29,270 bases of DNA, taken from the NCBI GenBank assembly GCA_964609495.1, contig CAZSTA010000022.1, positions 1-29,270 of the forward strand, written 5' to 3'. The DNA is from CAZSTA01 sp964609495 [NCBI: uncultured bacterium]. GTDB taxonomy: Bacteria; CAZSTA01. The translations under genes and the position numbers were made by a program. How positions within the stretch are numbered: position 1 is the stretch's first letter; every line of letters starts with the position of its first letter. The notes beneath the pieces are model-generated. The model had not been told where the DNA came from and did no database searches. It was given only the letters and a program-made list of their open reading frames with translations. This document shows positions 1 through 8,618 of the stretch, piece after piece.

Positions 1-39
1 CCTCTCCCCTCGTGGGAGAGGGATAGGGTGAGGGGGGGA
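1..39 (-). repeat. dispersed GC-rich hairpin repeat, copy A (cut by window edge)
   Basis: The first bases form a hairpin (CCTCTCCC, short loop, GGGAGAGG) followed by a G-rich tail. Read on the minus strand this matches the first half of the units at 10183-10286 and 16502-16596. The similarity to the 16.5 kb copy continues past the hairpin into the flank: both carry TTATATCTTGA followed by CACTAG a few bases on. It is a member of a dispersed palindromic family and is truncated by the window start. 40-171 otherwise holds no gene that I can support. Confidence 0.75.
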
Positions 40-171
40 TTATATCTTGAACCCACTAGTGAAGAGCTAAGAATAGGAAGTTATTATTTGAAACTACTTA
101 GTTAATAGATAATAGGCGATTTCCTTTTCCAACTTCTATCTTCTAAACCCCAGGAATTGGAGAGGGGAAAA

Positions 172-1194
172 ATGAAGGCTGCGATGTTCAAAGGAATAGA
201 AGATATCGAGATCGTAGAGAGAGATATCCCTAGGATTGGAAGCGATGAGCTTCTGATCAGGGTCAGAGCTTGTGGGATATGCGGCTCTGATATTCATACC
301 TATCTCGGAGAGACTACTTATGCTCGTATCCCGGTGATCTTAGGACATGAGTTCTCAGGAGAGGTGGTGGAGATCGGCGAGGGGGTAGAGAACTTCAAGA
401 TCGGCGATCGAATTACTATCGAACCGAATGTGGAGTGTGGTGAATGCCACTTCTGTCGAAAGGGGAAGATTCGCCTTTGCCCTAACAACGACCCCTATGG
501 AGTTAGGAGAGATGGAGGTTTCGCGGAGTATTGCGCGGTTCGGGCGGACCGCGCTTATCATATCCCTGACGATCTATCCTATGAGGAAGCTGCCTTCAGC
601 GAGCCAATTTCAGCTATCGTTCATGGGATCGAACTAGCAGATATCGCTCCAGCAGACTCGGTAGCGGTGATCGGAGGAGGTCCCGCTGGATTTGGATATA
701 TCCAGTTGGCGAAGGCGGTCGGAGCATCCCCCGTTATCCTGATAACTAGGAGCCACTGGAAATATGATCTGGCTCGGAGTCTAGGAGCTGATTTCGTGAT
801 AGATCCCTCACGAGGTGAGGTAAAAGAGCAGATTTTACAGATCACAAATGGCTTAGGGGTAGAGGTCGCTATAGAGGCGGTGGGTTCAGGAGAGACGGTT
901 CGTCAGGCTGTGGATATCACCAGTGATGGAGGGAAGATCATCATTTACGGCGTAGCTGATGAAAGGGATGAGGTAAAGTTGAGTCCCTTTGAGATTCTCA
1001 CCAGAGAGCTTACTATTGCTGGCTCTTGGTTAACCCCTTTCTGTTTCGAGAGGGGTATTTCCCTTCTATCCCAGAGGACTATTAAGGTCGCTCCCTTAAT
1101 CACTCACCGCTATCCTCTCGATGAGATCGAAGAGGGCTTTAGGACCGCCATCTCCAAGCCAGTTGGTTTCCTAAAGGCAATAGTTACGATTTGA
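172..1194 (+). CDS. zinc-dependent medium-chain dehydrogenase (sorbitol/threonine dehydrogenase-like)
   Basis: A 340-residue cytosolic NAD(P)-dependent alcohol or polyol dehydrogenase of the MDR superfamily. The catalytic zinc site is visible as CGICGSD (Cys37) and GHE (His59, Glu60). The structural zinc site is four cysteines at 89, 92, 95 and 103. A Rossmann motif VIGGGPAG follows near residue 170, and the length is normal for the family. I start at ATG 172, preceded by GGAGAGGGG at 159-167; the in-frame TTG at 157 lies over this ribosome-binding site. The neighbouring isomerases and sugar kinases suggest a sugar or polyol substrate, but the substrate cannot be read from sequence. L-threonine dehydrogenase is the main alternative. 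Confidence 0.9.
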   Translation: MKAAMFKGIEDIEIVERDIPRIGSDELLIRVRACGICGSDIHTYLGETTYARIPVILGHEFSGEVVEIGEGVENFKIGDRITIEPNVECGECHFCRKGKIRLCPNNDPYGVRRDGGFAEYCAVRADRAYHIPDDLSYEEAAFSEPISAIVHGIELADIAPADSVAVIGGGPAGFGYIQLAKAVGASPVILITRSHWKYDLARSLGADFVIDPSRGEVKEQILQITNGLGVEVAIEAVGSGETVRQAVDITSDGGKIIIYGVADERDEVKLSPFEILTRELTIAGSWLTPFCFERGISLLSQRTIKVAPLITHRYPLDEIEEGFRTAISKPVGFLKAIVTI

Positions 1195-1266
1195 AGTTGT
1201 CATTATATATTGTTCAAATTTTAAGAAGACATTAAGTCCATTAATGAAGATCTAGGAGGGAATGTT

Positions 1267-1980
1267 GTGCCGAAGGTGTTAATTGTCGATGACGACCCAG
1301 GCTTACTTAGGATTATTAAGTTCAGTCTGGAGGACGTCGGTTTTGAGGTGGATACGGCTGTTAATGGAAAGGAAGCATTATTGAAGGTTGATAACTCCGC
1401 TCCCGATATAATGATCTTGGATGTTATGATGCCAGAGATAGACGGCTTTGCGGTCTGCCAGAGGATTAAGAACGACCCTGCTACCAGTCATATTGGTGTT
1501 ATTATGCTGACTGCTAGGAGGACCACTGAGGATAAGATAATAGGGTTTGATTCTGGTGCTGATGATTATGTAACTAAGCCTTTCGTTCTTTCGGAGTTGG
1601 TTGCCAGGGTAAAAGCTCAATGGCGGATCAAGGAGTTACAGAAGCGATTGATCGATGCGGAAAAGAGGAATCTGCTTGCTCAATTAATCATCACCTTGAG
1701 TCATAGTATAAACAATCCTCTAACCGTCATCTTTTGGTATTTAGAAGAGTTGCTGAAATCGTTTAAAAATAACAAGATCCCTGAGAATGTGGTCTCTTCT
1801 CTAGAACTGATCTTAGAGCATGCCAATAAAATTAAAGAGATTACGGACAAACTTCGCAAGATAGAGGAACCAGTGCTTAGAAATTATTGGAGAGAGGAGA
1901 AGATGATAGATCTTGACGAATCGATTCGAAGAGCCCAGTCCGATATCGAATTCCTTGAGGAGTTGGAAGATAAAAAATGA
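1267..1980 (+). CDS. response regulator: REC domain plus HisKA-like helical tail
   Basis: A 237-residue signalling protein. Residues 1-120 are a complete CheY-like receiver: acidic pocket VDDD at 7-10, phospho-acceptor Asp52 in LDVMMP, Thr82 and Lys104 (TKP). Residues 125-215 form a helical segment with an H-box-like motif LSHSINNPLTVI (His146) and a second long helix, as in the dimerisation/phosphotransfer domain of histidine kinases. The protein stops about where an ATPase domain would begin, so no HATPase is present. GTG start at 1267 with AGGAGGG at 1254-1260. It lies 61 bases before the TPR gene in the same orientation, so the two are probably co-transcribed. It may be a phosphorelay intermediate or a degenerate hybrid kinase; there is no DNA-binding domain. 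Confidence 0.88.
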   Translation: MPKVLIVDDDPGLLRIIKFSLEDVGFEVDTAVNGKEALLKVDNSAPDIMILDVMMPEIDGFAVCQRIKNDPATSHIGVIMLTARRTTEDKIIGFDSGADDYVTKPFVLSELVARVKAQWRIKELQKRLIDAEKRNLLAQLIITLSHSINNPLTVIFWYLEELLKSFKNNKIPENVVSSLELILEHANKIKEITDKLRKIEEPVLRNYWREEKMIDLDESIRRAQSDIEFLEELEDKK

Positions 1981-2041
1981 GGTTCGATCGCGTCCAATTT
2001 TCGCTAAGAGTCTATTTCCATCCTATAAGGAGGTAGAGGAG

Positions 2042-3895
2042 ATGAAAATAAAGGGTTATATGATTATATCTTTGCTTATAGTAGTTTTCTTCCTTGTTCT
2101 TGAAGAGGATGTATCCGCCAACGGACAACTGGAATTTGAGTTAGCTATGTCTATCTATCCTCGGCAGGGATTAGCAAGCGAGATCGAGAAATTGGAGAGC
2201 GAGATCGAAGAAAGGGTCGGAACTTGCGAAGATTATTTCGAGTTGGGGAAGTTATATCTTCAGAACCTGGACTTCGAGAAGGCGGAAGCTTCTTTTGATG
2301 AGGTCCTGCGTCTAGATCCCGAATCGATGGACTATCGGGAGGAAATAGCCCGGTTTTATATCGAGAAGATGATGTTCTCCAAGGCAGTAGAGATCTATCT
2401 AGAGCTTGGGGAAATAGACCCTTCCGCTAAAGGTAAATACTATACTGAGATCGCCAAGATATATGAGAATCGTCGCAACTTCGATAGAGCTTTGGAATAT
2501 TGGCAGAAGGTTGTGGAGAGCGAGGAGAGCAATCCGAAACTACATATTCAATTAGCCGAGGAATATATCAGAAATGAGAGATATGAGGAAGCTCAAGCGG
2601 AATATAGACGAGCTATAGAGCTAGCACCTGACAATTACGATTATAGGCTGAAGCTAGCTAAATTCTATGAGACGCACAAACGTTATGAAGAAGCTATATC
2701 CCAGTATGAGGCGATATTAAGCAGGGATAAATTTAATGAGGATGGACTGCGGAATTTGTTCAACTTATTAGTAAATTTAGCCGAGCTGGAGGAGATATTT
2801 TCTGAATTGAAGCAGAAGGTGGCAGGTGATCCCGCTGATTCCCCATCGCTCCTCAGACTAGCTCAGATTTATGAGTATAAAGGAGAGCACCTGAAAGCCT
2901 CGATCGAGTATAAAAATTGGGCGAAGGTCGATCCTGAAGGGGGGTCGAGATGGCTCGAGGTAGGAGATATCTTTATTCGCCTTCGTATGTTCGCAGAAGC
3001 CAGTCGAGTATTTATGAAGGTGCTGTTGGAGTATCCCGATCGATGGGATGAAAGAGCGCTTTTTGGCTTGAACGAATCTTATCTCTATCAATTCACTCCT
3101 CTTGATACCGTCCTCGCGGAAGGAGATCTGCTCCCTGGCTTTATGGATGAGAACTCAGAGCCGGATCTTCTAGGAGGAGCAGTTTCGGTTCTCTTCTCGA
3201 ATCTTCAAGATCCCCTTCAAGATTTTGGAGTGATGAGAAATCGCTACTTTAACCAAGCCTTGGGGATAGAAGGAATGAAGAGGTTTATAGCCGAATATCC
3301 TGAGAGCGATTTAGGGGATGACGCTTACTTAAAGATCGCCACCGCCTATTATGAGATGAGGCGTTTCTCAGAGGCTATAGCGGAATATAGGATTTTGTTA
3401 GAGGAATATCCTCATCCGAAATTCGATGATCTAAGTCTATTAGGGGTTAAGAGGGGTAATTACTCCTCAGTTTCAACTGAGGATATGGACCCTGCTGGAT
3501 TGGTGCTTATGCGGATCGCCGATTGTTATGAACAGATGAAGAGATATAGAGAAGCGATCGCCACTTACAGGACTATCCTTGAGAGATTCTCGACTGACGA
3601 AACACAACGAAAGTTAAGAAGGGAAGCTTTGGATAGCATAATAGATATATATACTCGCCAAAAGAGGTATCAAGAGGCGGTAAGTGAGTATAAGGAGGAG
3701 ATAAGAAGGGATAGAAGCCCAGAGTTATATAAAAAGTTGGGGAATTATGTTAAATCTAATTTGGGATACTTCGCCGCGATCGAAGTTTATGAGGAGGCTC
3801 AAGCGGAATTCTCCGAGTCACTAGATTTTGTTCGAAGCTTGGGCTGGTTGTATATATATAATAATTATGATCAGAAAGCGGTAGATCTATATTAG
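2042..3895 (+). CDS. exported TPR protein, N-terminal part of a gene split by an in-frame TAG
   Basis: 617 codons from ATG 2042, with AAGGAGG at 2027-2033. The N-terminus is a Sec signal peptide: Lys-rich start, hydrophobic stretch at about residues 6-20, likely cleavage after VSA near residue 26. The rest is about 13 tetratricopeptide repeats by eye (pattern RYEEAxxxYRRAIELxP), expected to form a protein-binding solenoid outside the cytoplasm. The frame ends at TAG 3893-3895 in the middle of a TPR helix (KAVDLY). The same frame continues immediately with TPR-like sequence into the next entry. I infer one ancestral gene of 2042-8560 interrupted by a single amber codon, either a real nonsense change or a sequencing/assembly error. 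A longer reading from 1913 is not supported because it overlaps the upstream gene and lacks a start site. Confidence 0.85.
   Translation: MKIKGYMIISLLIVVFFLVLEEDVSANGQLEFELAMSIYPRQGLASEIEKLESEIEERVGTCEDYFELGKLYLQNLDFEKAEASFDEVLRLDPESMDYREEIARFYIEKMMFSKAVEIYLELGEIDPSAKGKYYTEIAKIYENRRNFDRALEYWQKVVESEESNPKLHIQLAEEYIRNERYEEAQAEYRRAIELAPDNYDYRLKLAKFYETHKRYEEAISQYEAILSRDKFNEDGLRNLFNLLVNLAELEEIFSELKQKVAGDPADSPSLLRLAQIYEYKGEHLKASIEYKNWAKVDPEGGSRWLEVGDIFIRLRMFAEASRVFMKVLLEYPDRWDERALFGLNESYLYQFTPLDTVLAEGDLLPGFMDENSEPDLLGGAVSVLFSNLQDPLQDFGVMRNRYFNQALGIEGMKRFIAEYPESDLGDDAYLKIATAYYEMRRFSEAIAEYRILLEEYPHPKFDDLSLLGVKRGNYSSVSTEDMDPAGLVLMRIADCYEQMKRYREAIATYRTILERFSTDETQRKLRREALDSIIDIYTRQKRYQEAVSEYKEEIRRDRSPELYKKLGNYVKSNLGYFAAIEVYEEAQAEFSESLDFVRSLGWLYIYNNYDQKAVDLY
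3893..3895 (+). other. single in-frame TAG interrupting a giant TPR-PD40 reading frame
   Basis: The codon is flanked in the same frame by KAVDLY and RYQFLDKEIQQRLFETY, and the 20 codons from 3896 to 3955 contain no other stop. No convincing ribosome-binding site lies just before the first downstream ATG at 3956; the nearest AAGGAG, at 3914-3919, is 36 bases away. One base change (for example from CAG) would join the two parts. Confidence 0.85.
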
Positions 3896-3955
3896 AGGTA
3901 TCAATTCCTGGATAAGGAGATACAGCAAAGGCTCTTTGAGACTTACAGTAAATAT

Positions 3956-6900
3956 ATGATGCTCCCTATGATCTTAAAAGAAGTTCAACGAGAGCTTCTA
4001 ACTGATCCCGATAACCCCCAATTGAACAAGATCGAGGGAGATATATATATCTGGGAATCTCGCTTCGAGGAGGCTGTCCCTCTCTACGAGAAGTTGGTTG
4101 AGCTCATACCCTATCGAGAGGAATTTAGGATCACCTTGGCTAAGCTCTATCGTTCTTTCGGGGATTATAGATCTGCGGCGGAACAATACGCTAAACTGAC
4201 TATGATCGATCCTTATAACAAGAATTATCGGATCACCCGAGGGGATATCTTGGCTCAAGGGGAGGTGGGGGATGAAGAGGAGAGGATCTCTCCCCCTGAG
4301 GAGGCGAAGGAGGCTTGGGAATCGATAATCGAGACCGATCCCAATGATCTATCTTTGTATAAGGAACTAGCGGCTATCTACTGGGATTATTATATGTTCG
4401 ATGAGGCGATTCAATCTATCTTGCGTGCTAGAGAAGTGTCCAGGAATGAAAACCTCTTCGCAGGTGAGCTGGCCGCTTTATACGAGTTGAAAGGTGCTTA
4501 TACGCAAGCTATTGACGAATATATCAGGATTTTGGAGACCGGTCAGGAACCAGAGAGTGGGCATTATTACGAGGAATATACTCCCACGGAGAGGAAATTG
4601 TTGTATCTCATAGATGAAGAGGAGATGTTTCCGCTGATCGAAGAGAGATTCGAGAAGGCGATCGCCTCTCGTCCTACCTCGGGAAAGTTATATTTAGAGC
4701 TTGCTAGGTTGTATCTATATCTGGAGAAAAGCGATAAGGCGTTATCGACTTATCAGAGAGGCTCGGAAGCGATCGAGGATATAGACTTCCACCTGAACTT
4801 AGCCGATATCTATGGTGGTTATAGACGCTTCGATCTTCAGGAGAGGGAGCTCCTTTATGTAGTTGAAAAGCGTCCTAAGGATATCACCTATCTAGGGCTT
4901 CTCGCGGGCTTCTATATGAACAGGGAAAGATATGATAAGGCTTCCGAGATCTGTCGAAGGATGGTGGAGATAGAACCGGCGGAGGAATCGCATAGAGCCT
5001 CCTTAGCAAAAGCTTTATTGGAACTTGAAGAATTTGAAGAGGCGGAGGAGATATATCTAGCGCTTGTAGAAGCTGATCCGACCAACATATCATATTACAC
5101 TCAATTAGCGATCGCCTACTATAGGCAGGGAAGGGGAGAAGAGGGGATCGAGATATATAATAGGGGGATAAAGCGGCTCTCCCAAGATGAGAGCCTGAAG
5201 AACGCGATGAATACTCTCAAAGTGAGGCAGATCTATCTCTATTCTGCCTTGGGGATGTATATCGATGGGTTAGCGGCTTATGAGCGGATGATCAATAAAG
5301 AGCCTCTGGTAGAATGGATACTCGATTCCGCTTATCGCTTAGCTAAGGAACATAATCTTCTTGATAAGTTGATCAGCTATTATCAAGAGGTCTCAGCGGA
5401 AGCTCATCGTAACTATCGCTGGAATGTGGTTCTATATCGAATCTTTATGAAGGAGAATCGCTATCAGGAGGCGCTTCTGCAACTCGAAAAGGCGGTCGGG
5501 CTGGAGCCAAGCTTGGTATGGTTGAGGCAGGAGTTAGCTGAGCAATATCGCCGATTGGGGAAGTATCAGAAAGCGGTTGAGCAGTATGAGGAGATAATCT
5601 TTCTGGGAGGAGAACCATGGAGTTGGTATGAGGCTATCGGCTATACCTATGCTGAGGCGGGAGATTTGGAGAACGCCAAAGTTTGGTGGGCGAAGCTGGC
5701 GGAGAGAAGTCCGAATGAGCCTTACACTCATTCTAAACTCGCAAGCCTCTACGAGAGATATAGGCTATTCGATGATGCTATCGCTGGGTATGAGAAGGCG
5801 GCTAAATTGGCAGAGGCTAGGAAAAACTATTCTCTAGGTTTTTATGAATCGATCGGGCGAGTATATGAAGCTCAAAGGGATTATATGAAAGCGATCGATA
5901 TATATATTTCCCTCTATGGTCGTTCGAGCAGTAGCTATTCTCGAGAACGATATTTGGAGATGATCTTCGATGTCTATGAGAAATTGGATAATCTTAACTC
6001 GGTAATTGAGGGCTATCAGAAAAACTTGCCAGCTAATTTGAGTAACGTCGCCTATCTCAAGCTATTTGCTAGAATCTGTCTGCTTCAAAATAACTATGAG
6101 AAGGCTCTGGAACTTTATAAACGCGCGCTAGAGATCGCCTCTTCGGATAAGGCTGATCCATATTCCGCTATAGCTGATATATACCTGCCTCGAAAGATGT
6201 ATAAAGAAGCGATAGAGATTTATAATAAGTTACTTCTGCTTAACCCGGCAGAGGGAGGATATTATGGACATATAGGGGAATGCTATTTCGAGTTGGGAGA
6301 TGAAACCGAAGCTTGCCTCTATTGGCAATCGATCCCAGATTTAGGAGAGAGGGATCCAATGAGGTATGGACAATTAGGGGAGATCTATTTCAGAGAGGGT
6401 ATGTATCGAGAGGCGAAGGAGCAATTGAGTAAAGCTCTATTCTTAGCTGAATCTTATCAGAAGGGGACCTATTACGAGCAGTTAGGCGAGATCTATTTCG
6501 CTGAAGGGGATAAAGATAAAGCCGTTGAGACTTGGAGGAAGATCGTCGAAGCCAATCCGGAGGATGCTCAGCTCTATTTCCGCTTAGCAGATGTATTCCG
6601 AGATCATAAGCTTTATCTCCCAGCAGTTTCCGCTTTAGAGGAAGTGCTTCTGCTCTATCGAGGAAAAGAATATCATTATAGATGGAGAGATGCTGATGAG
6701 GAGATAGATAACATCTACGAAGAGGCTAAGAGGTTCGATCTGCTCATCGCTAAGTATAAAGAGCGAATAGCGAATCCTATCACTGAAGATGAGTATAGAG
6801 ACTATCTTAACTATCTGAATTTGCTCTCAGCTTATAATAAGAATGGCGATTATCAGAGCGCGATAACTACAGCTAAAGAAGCCTTGACTATCTTGGAGAA

Positions 6901-8560
6901 GGAGATATCCGAAAGCGAACTTCTCGTAAGAGAGGTGATCCAAACAGATGGCAAAAGGATCAAGCTCTTATCAGAATTAGCTAAGGCTTATAAGGAAAGC
7001 AGGGATTATGAAAAAGCTATAGATACTTATGAACTCCTGCTTGATCTCGATCCTCAAAATAATTTTCATTATGTAAACTTAGGGGAGATATACTTCGCCC
7101 AAGGCGATAAGGAGAAGGCTCTAGCAATCTGGAGGAAGATGGTGGAGGTTAATCCAAATCAATCCTCTACCTATCAACAGTTAGCGGAGACTCTAGATAA
7201 ATATGAGTTCTATGGAGAAGCGGAGGAATCCTGGCGAAAGGCGATCATCTTAGATCCTAATATTATGCTTTATCGCTATAATCTGGCGGAAACGCTCTTC
7301 CTCGAGAGGAATTATCAGTCTGCTATCGCCATTTATCTTGAGCTACTTTATATATCGGACGATCTTGAGATTAGGAAGAAAGCCGAGGAAGGTCTATTCA
7401 AGGCTTATGTAGAGGGGAATCTATTAGATTCTGCTATCGCTGAATTCTCCGAGAGAGTTCAACACCTTCCGGAATTAGTTGAGCCTCGGTTGGCTCTAGG
7501 ATTGGCATATCAGCTCAAAGGAGAGTTCGATCGGGCGCTGGCTGTTTATCAAGAGGCTCAAGGAGTCGATCCATATAATTTAGAGGGGCATTTCCAGTTA
7601 GCGGTTATTTATCGGATAAAGGGCGATAGCTATGAGGCAGATAGGGAACTCGAACGACTATTTATGTTGAATCCCGAGAGGTATGAGGATTTCGAGAGGA
7701 GATATAAGAAGAGATTGGCGGAGCTAGGGATAACCTATAAGCCTTATGAAATGCCTGAGCCTAAGCTTTTGATCGCTCTTCGCAGTTATGCGCCTGCTTG
7801 GTCGCCTGATGGGAAGAGGATAGCTTTCCACTCCGCTCTGGTAGAGGGAGAAAATTCCGATATCTGGGTATATGATCTGGAGACTGGACGCTCTACTCAA
7901 TTGACGAATACACCTGGGAGTGATCGCTTCGCTAGTTGGTCCCCTGATGGAGAATGGGTGACCTTCCAGACTCAGGATGAGAGTGGCAAATGGGGGATTT
8001 GGAAGGTCCGGACTGATGCGGGCTCTCTAAGTAAGATCATCGCTGATGAGAAGTTCAGTTATCACGACCCTGCTTGGTCTAAAGTGGGAAACTGGATAGC
8101 TTTCTACTCCAATATAAGAGGCAATTACGATATCTGGATGGTGAATCCCGAGGGAAGAATGCTTACTCAGTTGACTCAGGAGAGCTTCTCCGATCGCAGT
8201 CCTTCCTGGTCATCTGAGGGAAAAAAGATCGCTTTTCAATCGAATCGGGATGGAACCAATGAGATCTGGGTTTTGGATGTGGAGAGCGGCGCGTTCGAGC
8301 AGATCACCGATAACGATCGTAATAATGATATGCCTGCTTTCTCTCCCGATGGAGGTAAGATCGCCTTCTTCTCCAATGCGAGTGGAGATTGGGATATTTG
8401 GATGATAAATATTGATGGAACGGGAGCTAGACGCTTAACCGATGAGGCAGGGATCGATTTCAATCCTGTTTGGTCGCCTGATGGGAAGAGGATTGCTTTT
8501 GAATCGAATCGAGGGGGAAAGAATCAGATTTGGGTTATCGAGATAGCTGAAGATAGCTAA
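3956..8560 (+). CDS. giant TPR protein with C-terminal PD40/TolB-like propeller (C-terminal part of split gene)
   Basis: 1534 codons from the first in-frame ATG; the true coding sequence probably continues from the upstream part. Residues 1 to about 1270 hold about 31 TPR units by eye, in the usual form GDYxxAIxxYxxLLxLDP. From about residue 1278 there are six PD40/WD40-like repeats marked by PAWSPDGKRIAF-type motifs and spaced about 44 residues, ending at the stop. Six such blades match the TolB-type propeller. With the upstream part the protein would be about 2170 residues and carry a signal peptide, so the likely location is the periplasm or cell surface. The role is probably scaffolding or sensing. 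It follows the receiver protein in one transcription unit, which may link the two. No catalytic motif is seen. If translated alone it would lack an export signal. Confidence 0.85.
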   Translation: MMLPMILKEVQRELLTDPDNPQLNKIEGDIYIWESRFEEAVPLYEKLVELIPYREEFRITLAKLYRSFGDYRSAAEQYAKLTMIDPYNKNYRITRGDILAQGEVGDEEERISPPEEAKEAWESIIETDPNDLSLYKELAAIYWDYYMFDEAIQSILRAREVSRNENLFAGELAALYELKGAYTQAIDEYIRILETGQEPESGHYYEEYTPTERKLLYLIDEEEMFPLIEERFEKAIASRPTSGKLYLELARLYLYLEKSDKALSTYQRGSEAIEDIDFHLNLADIYGGYRRFDLQERELLYVVEKRPKDITYLGLLAGFYMNRERYDKASEICRRMVEIEPAEESHRASLAKALLELEEFEEAEEIYLALVEADPTNISYYTQLAIAYYRQGRGEEGIEIYNRGIKRLSQDESLKNAMNTLKVRQIYLYSALGMYIDGLAAYERMINKEPLVEWILDSAYRLAKEHNLLDKLISYYQEVSAEAHRNYRWNVVLYRIFMKENRYQEALLQLEKAVGLEPSLVWLRQELAEQYRRLGKYQKAVEQYEEIIFLGGEPWSWYEAIGYTYAEAGDLENAKVWWAKLAERSPNEPYTHSKLASLYERYRLFDDAIAGYEKAAKLAEARKNYSLGFYESIGRVYEAQRDYMKAIDIYISLYGRSSSSYSRERYLEMIFDVYEKLDNLNSVIEGYQKNLPANLSNVAYLKLFARICLLQNNYEKALELYKRALEIASSDKADPYSAIADIYLPRKMYKEAIEIYNKLLLLNPAEGGYYGHIGECYFELGDETEACLYWQSIPDLGERDPMRYGQLGEIYFREGMYREAKEQLSKALFLAESYQKGTYYEQLGEIYFAEGDKDKAVETWRKIVEANPEDAQLYFRLADVFRDHKLYLPAVSALEEVLLLYRGKEYHYRWRDADEEIDNIYEEAKRFDLLIAKYKERIANPITEDEYRDYLNYLNLLSAYNKNGDYQSAITTAKEALTILEKEISESELLVREVIQTDGKRIKLLSELAKAYKESRDYEKAIDTYELLLDLDPQNNFHYVNLGEIYFAQGDKEKALAIWRKMVEVNPNQSSTYQQLAETLDKYEFYGEAEESWRKAIILDPNIMLYRYNLAETLFLERNYQSAIAIYLELLYISDDLEIRKKAEEGLFKAYVEGNLLDSAIAEFSERVQHLPELVEPRLALGLAYQLKGEFDRALAVYQEAQGVDPYNLEGHFQLAVIYRIKGDSYEADRELERLFMLNPERYEDFERRYKKRLAELGITYKPYEMPEPKLLIALRSYAPAWSPDGKRIAFHSALVEGENSDIWVYDLETGRSTQLTNTPGSDRFASWSPDGEWVTFQTQDESGKWGIWKVRTDAGSLSKIIADEKFSYHDPAWSKVGNWIAFYSNIRGNYDIWMVNPEGRMLTQLTQESFSDRSPSWSSEGKKIAFQSNRDGTNEIWVLDVESGAFEQITDNDRNNDMPAFSPDGGKIAFFSNASGDWDIWMINIDGTGARRLTDEAGIDFNPVWSPDGKRIAFESNRGGKNQIWVIEIAEDS

Positions 8561-8618
8561 ACATATCTATTCTTCTTAGGTGAGTTTTTCAGAATCCTGA
8601 AAGGAAAGAAGGGAAATT

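Noticed and set aside
1197-1225. Promoter TTGTCA-N17-TTTAAG before the receiver gene
   Set aside because: The -10 match is weak (4 of 6) and the gap is short enough for co-transcription with the dehydrogenase.
1913-2041. Longer N-terminus for the TPR gene starting at 1913
   Set aside because: It overlaps the upstream receiver gene, has no ribosome-binding site and would bury the signal peptide. ATG 2042 has a strong AAGGAGG.
3893-3895. UAG reassigned to an amino acid genome-wide
   Set aside because: Several other genes in the window end in TAG at sensible lengths (stops at 11275, 12703, 12729, 18213 and 25172), so general reassignment does not fit.
2042-8560. DNA-level tandem repeat array
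   Set aside because: The periodicity is at protein level (TPR units of about 34 residues); the DNA of successive units is strongly diverged.
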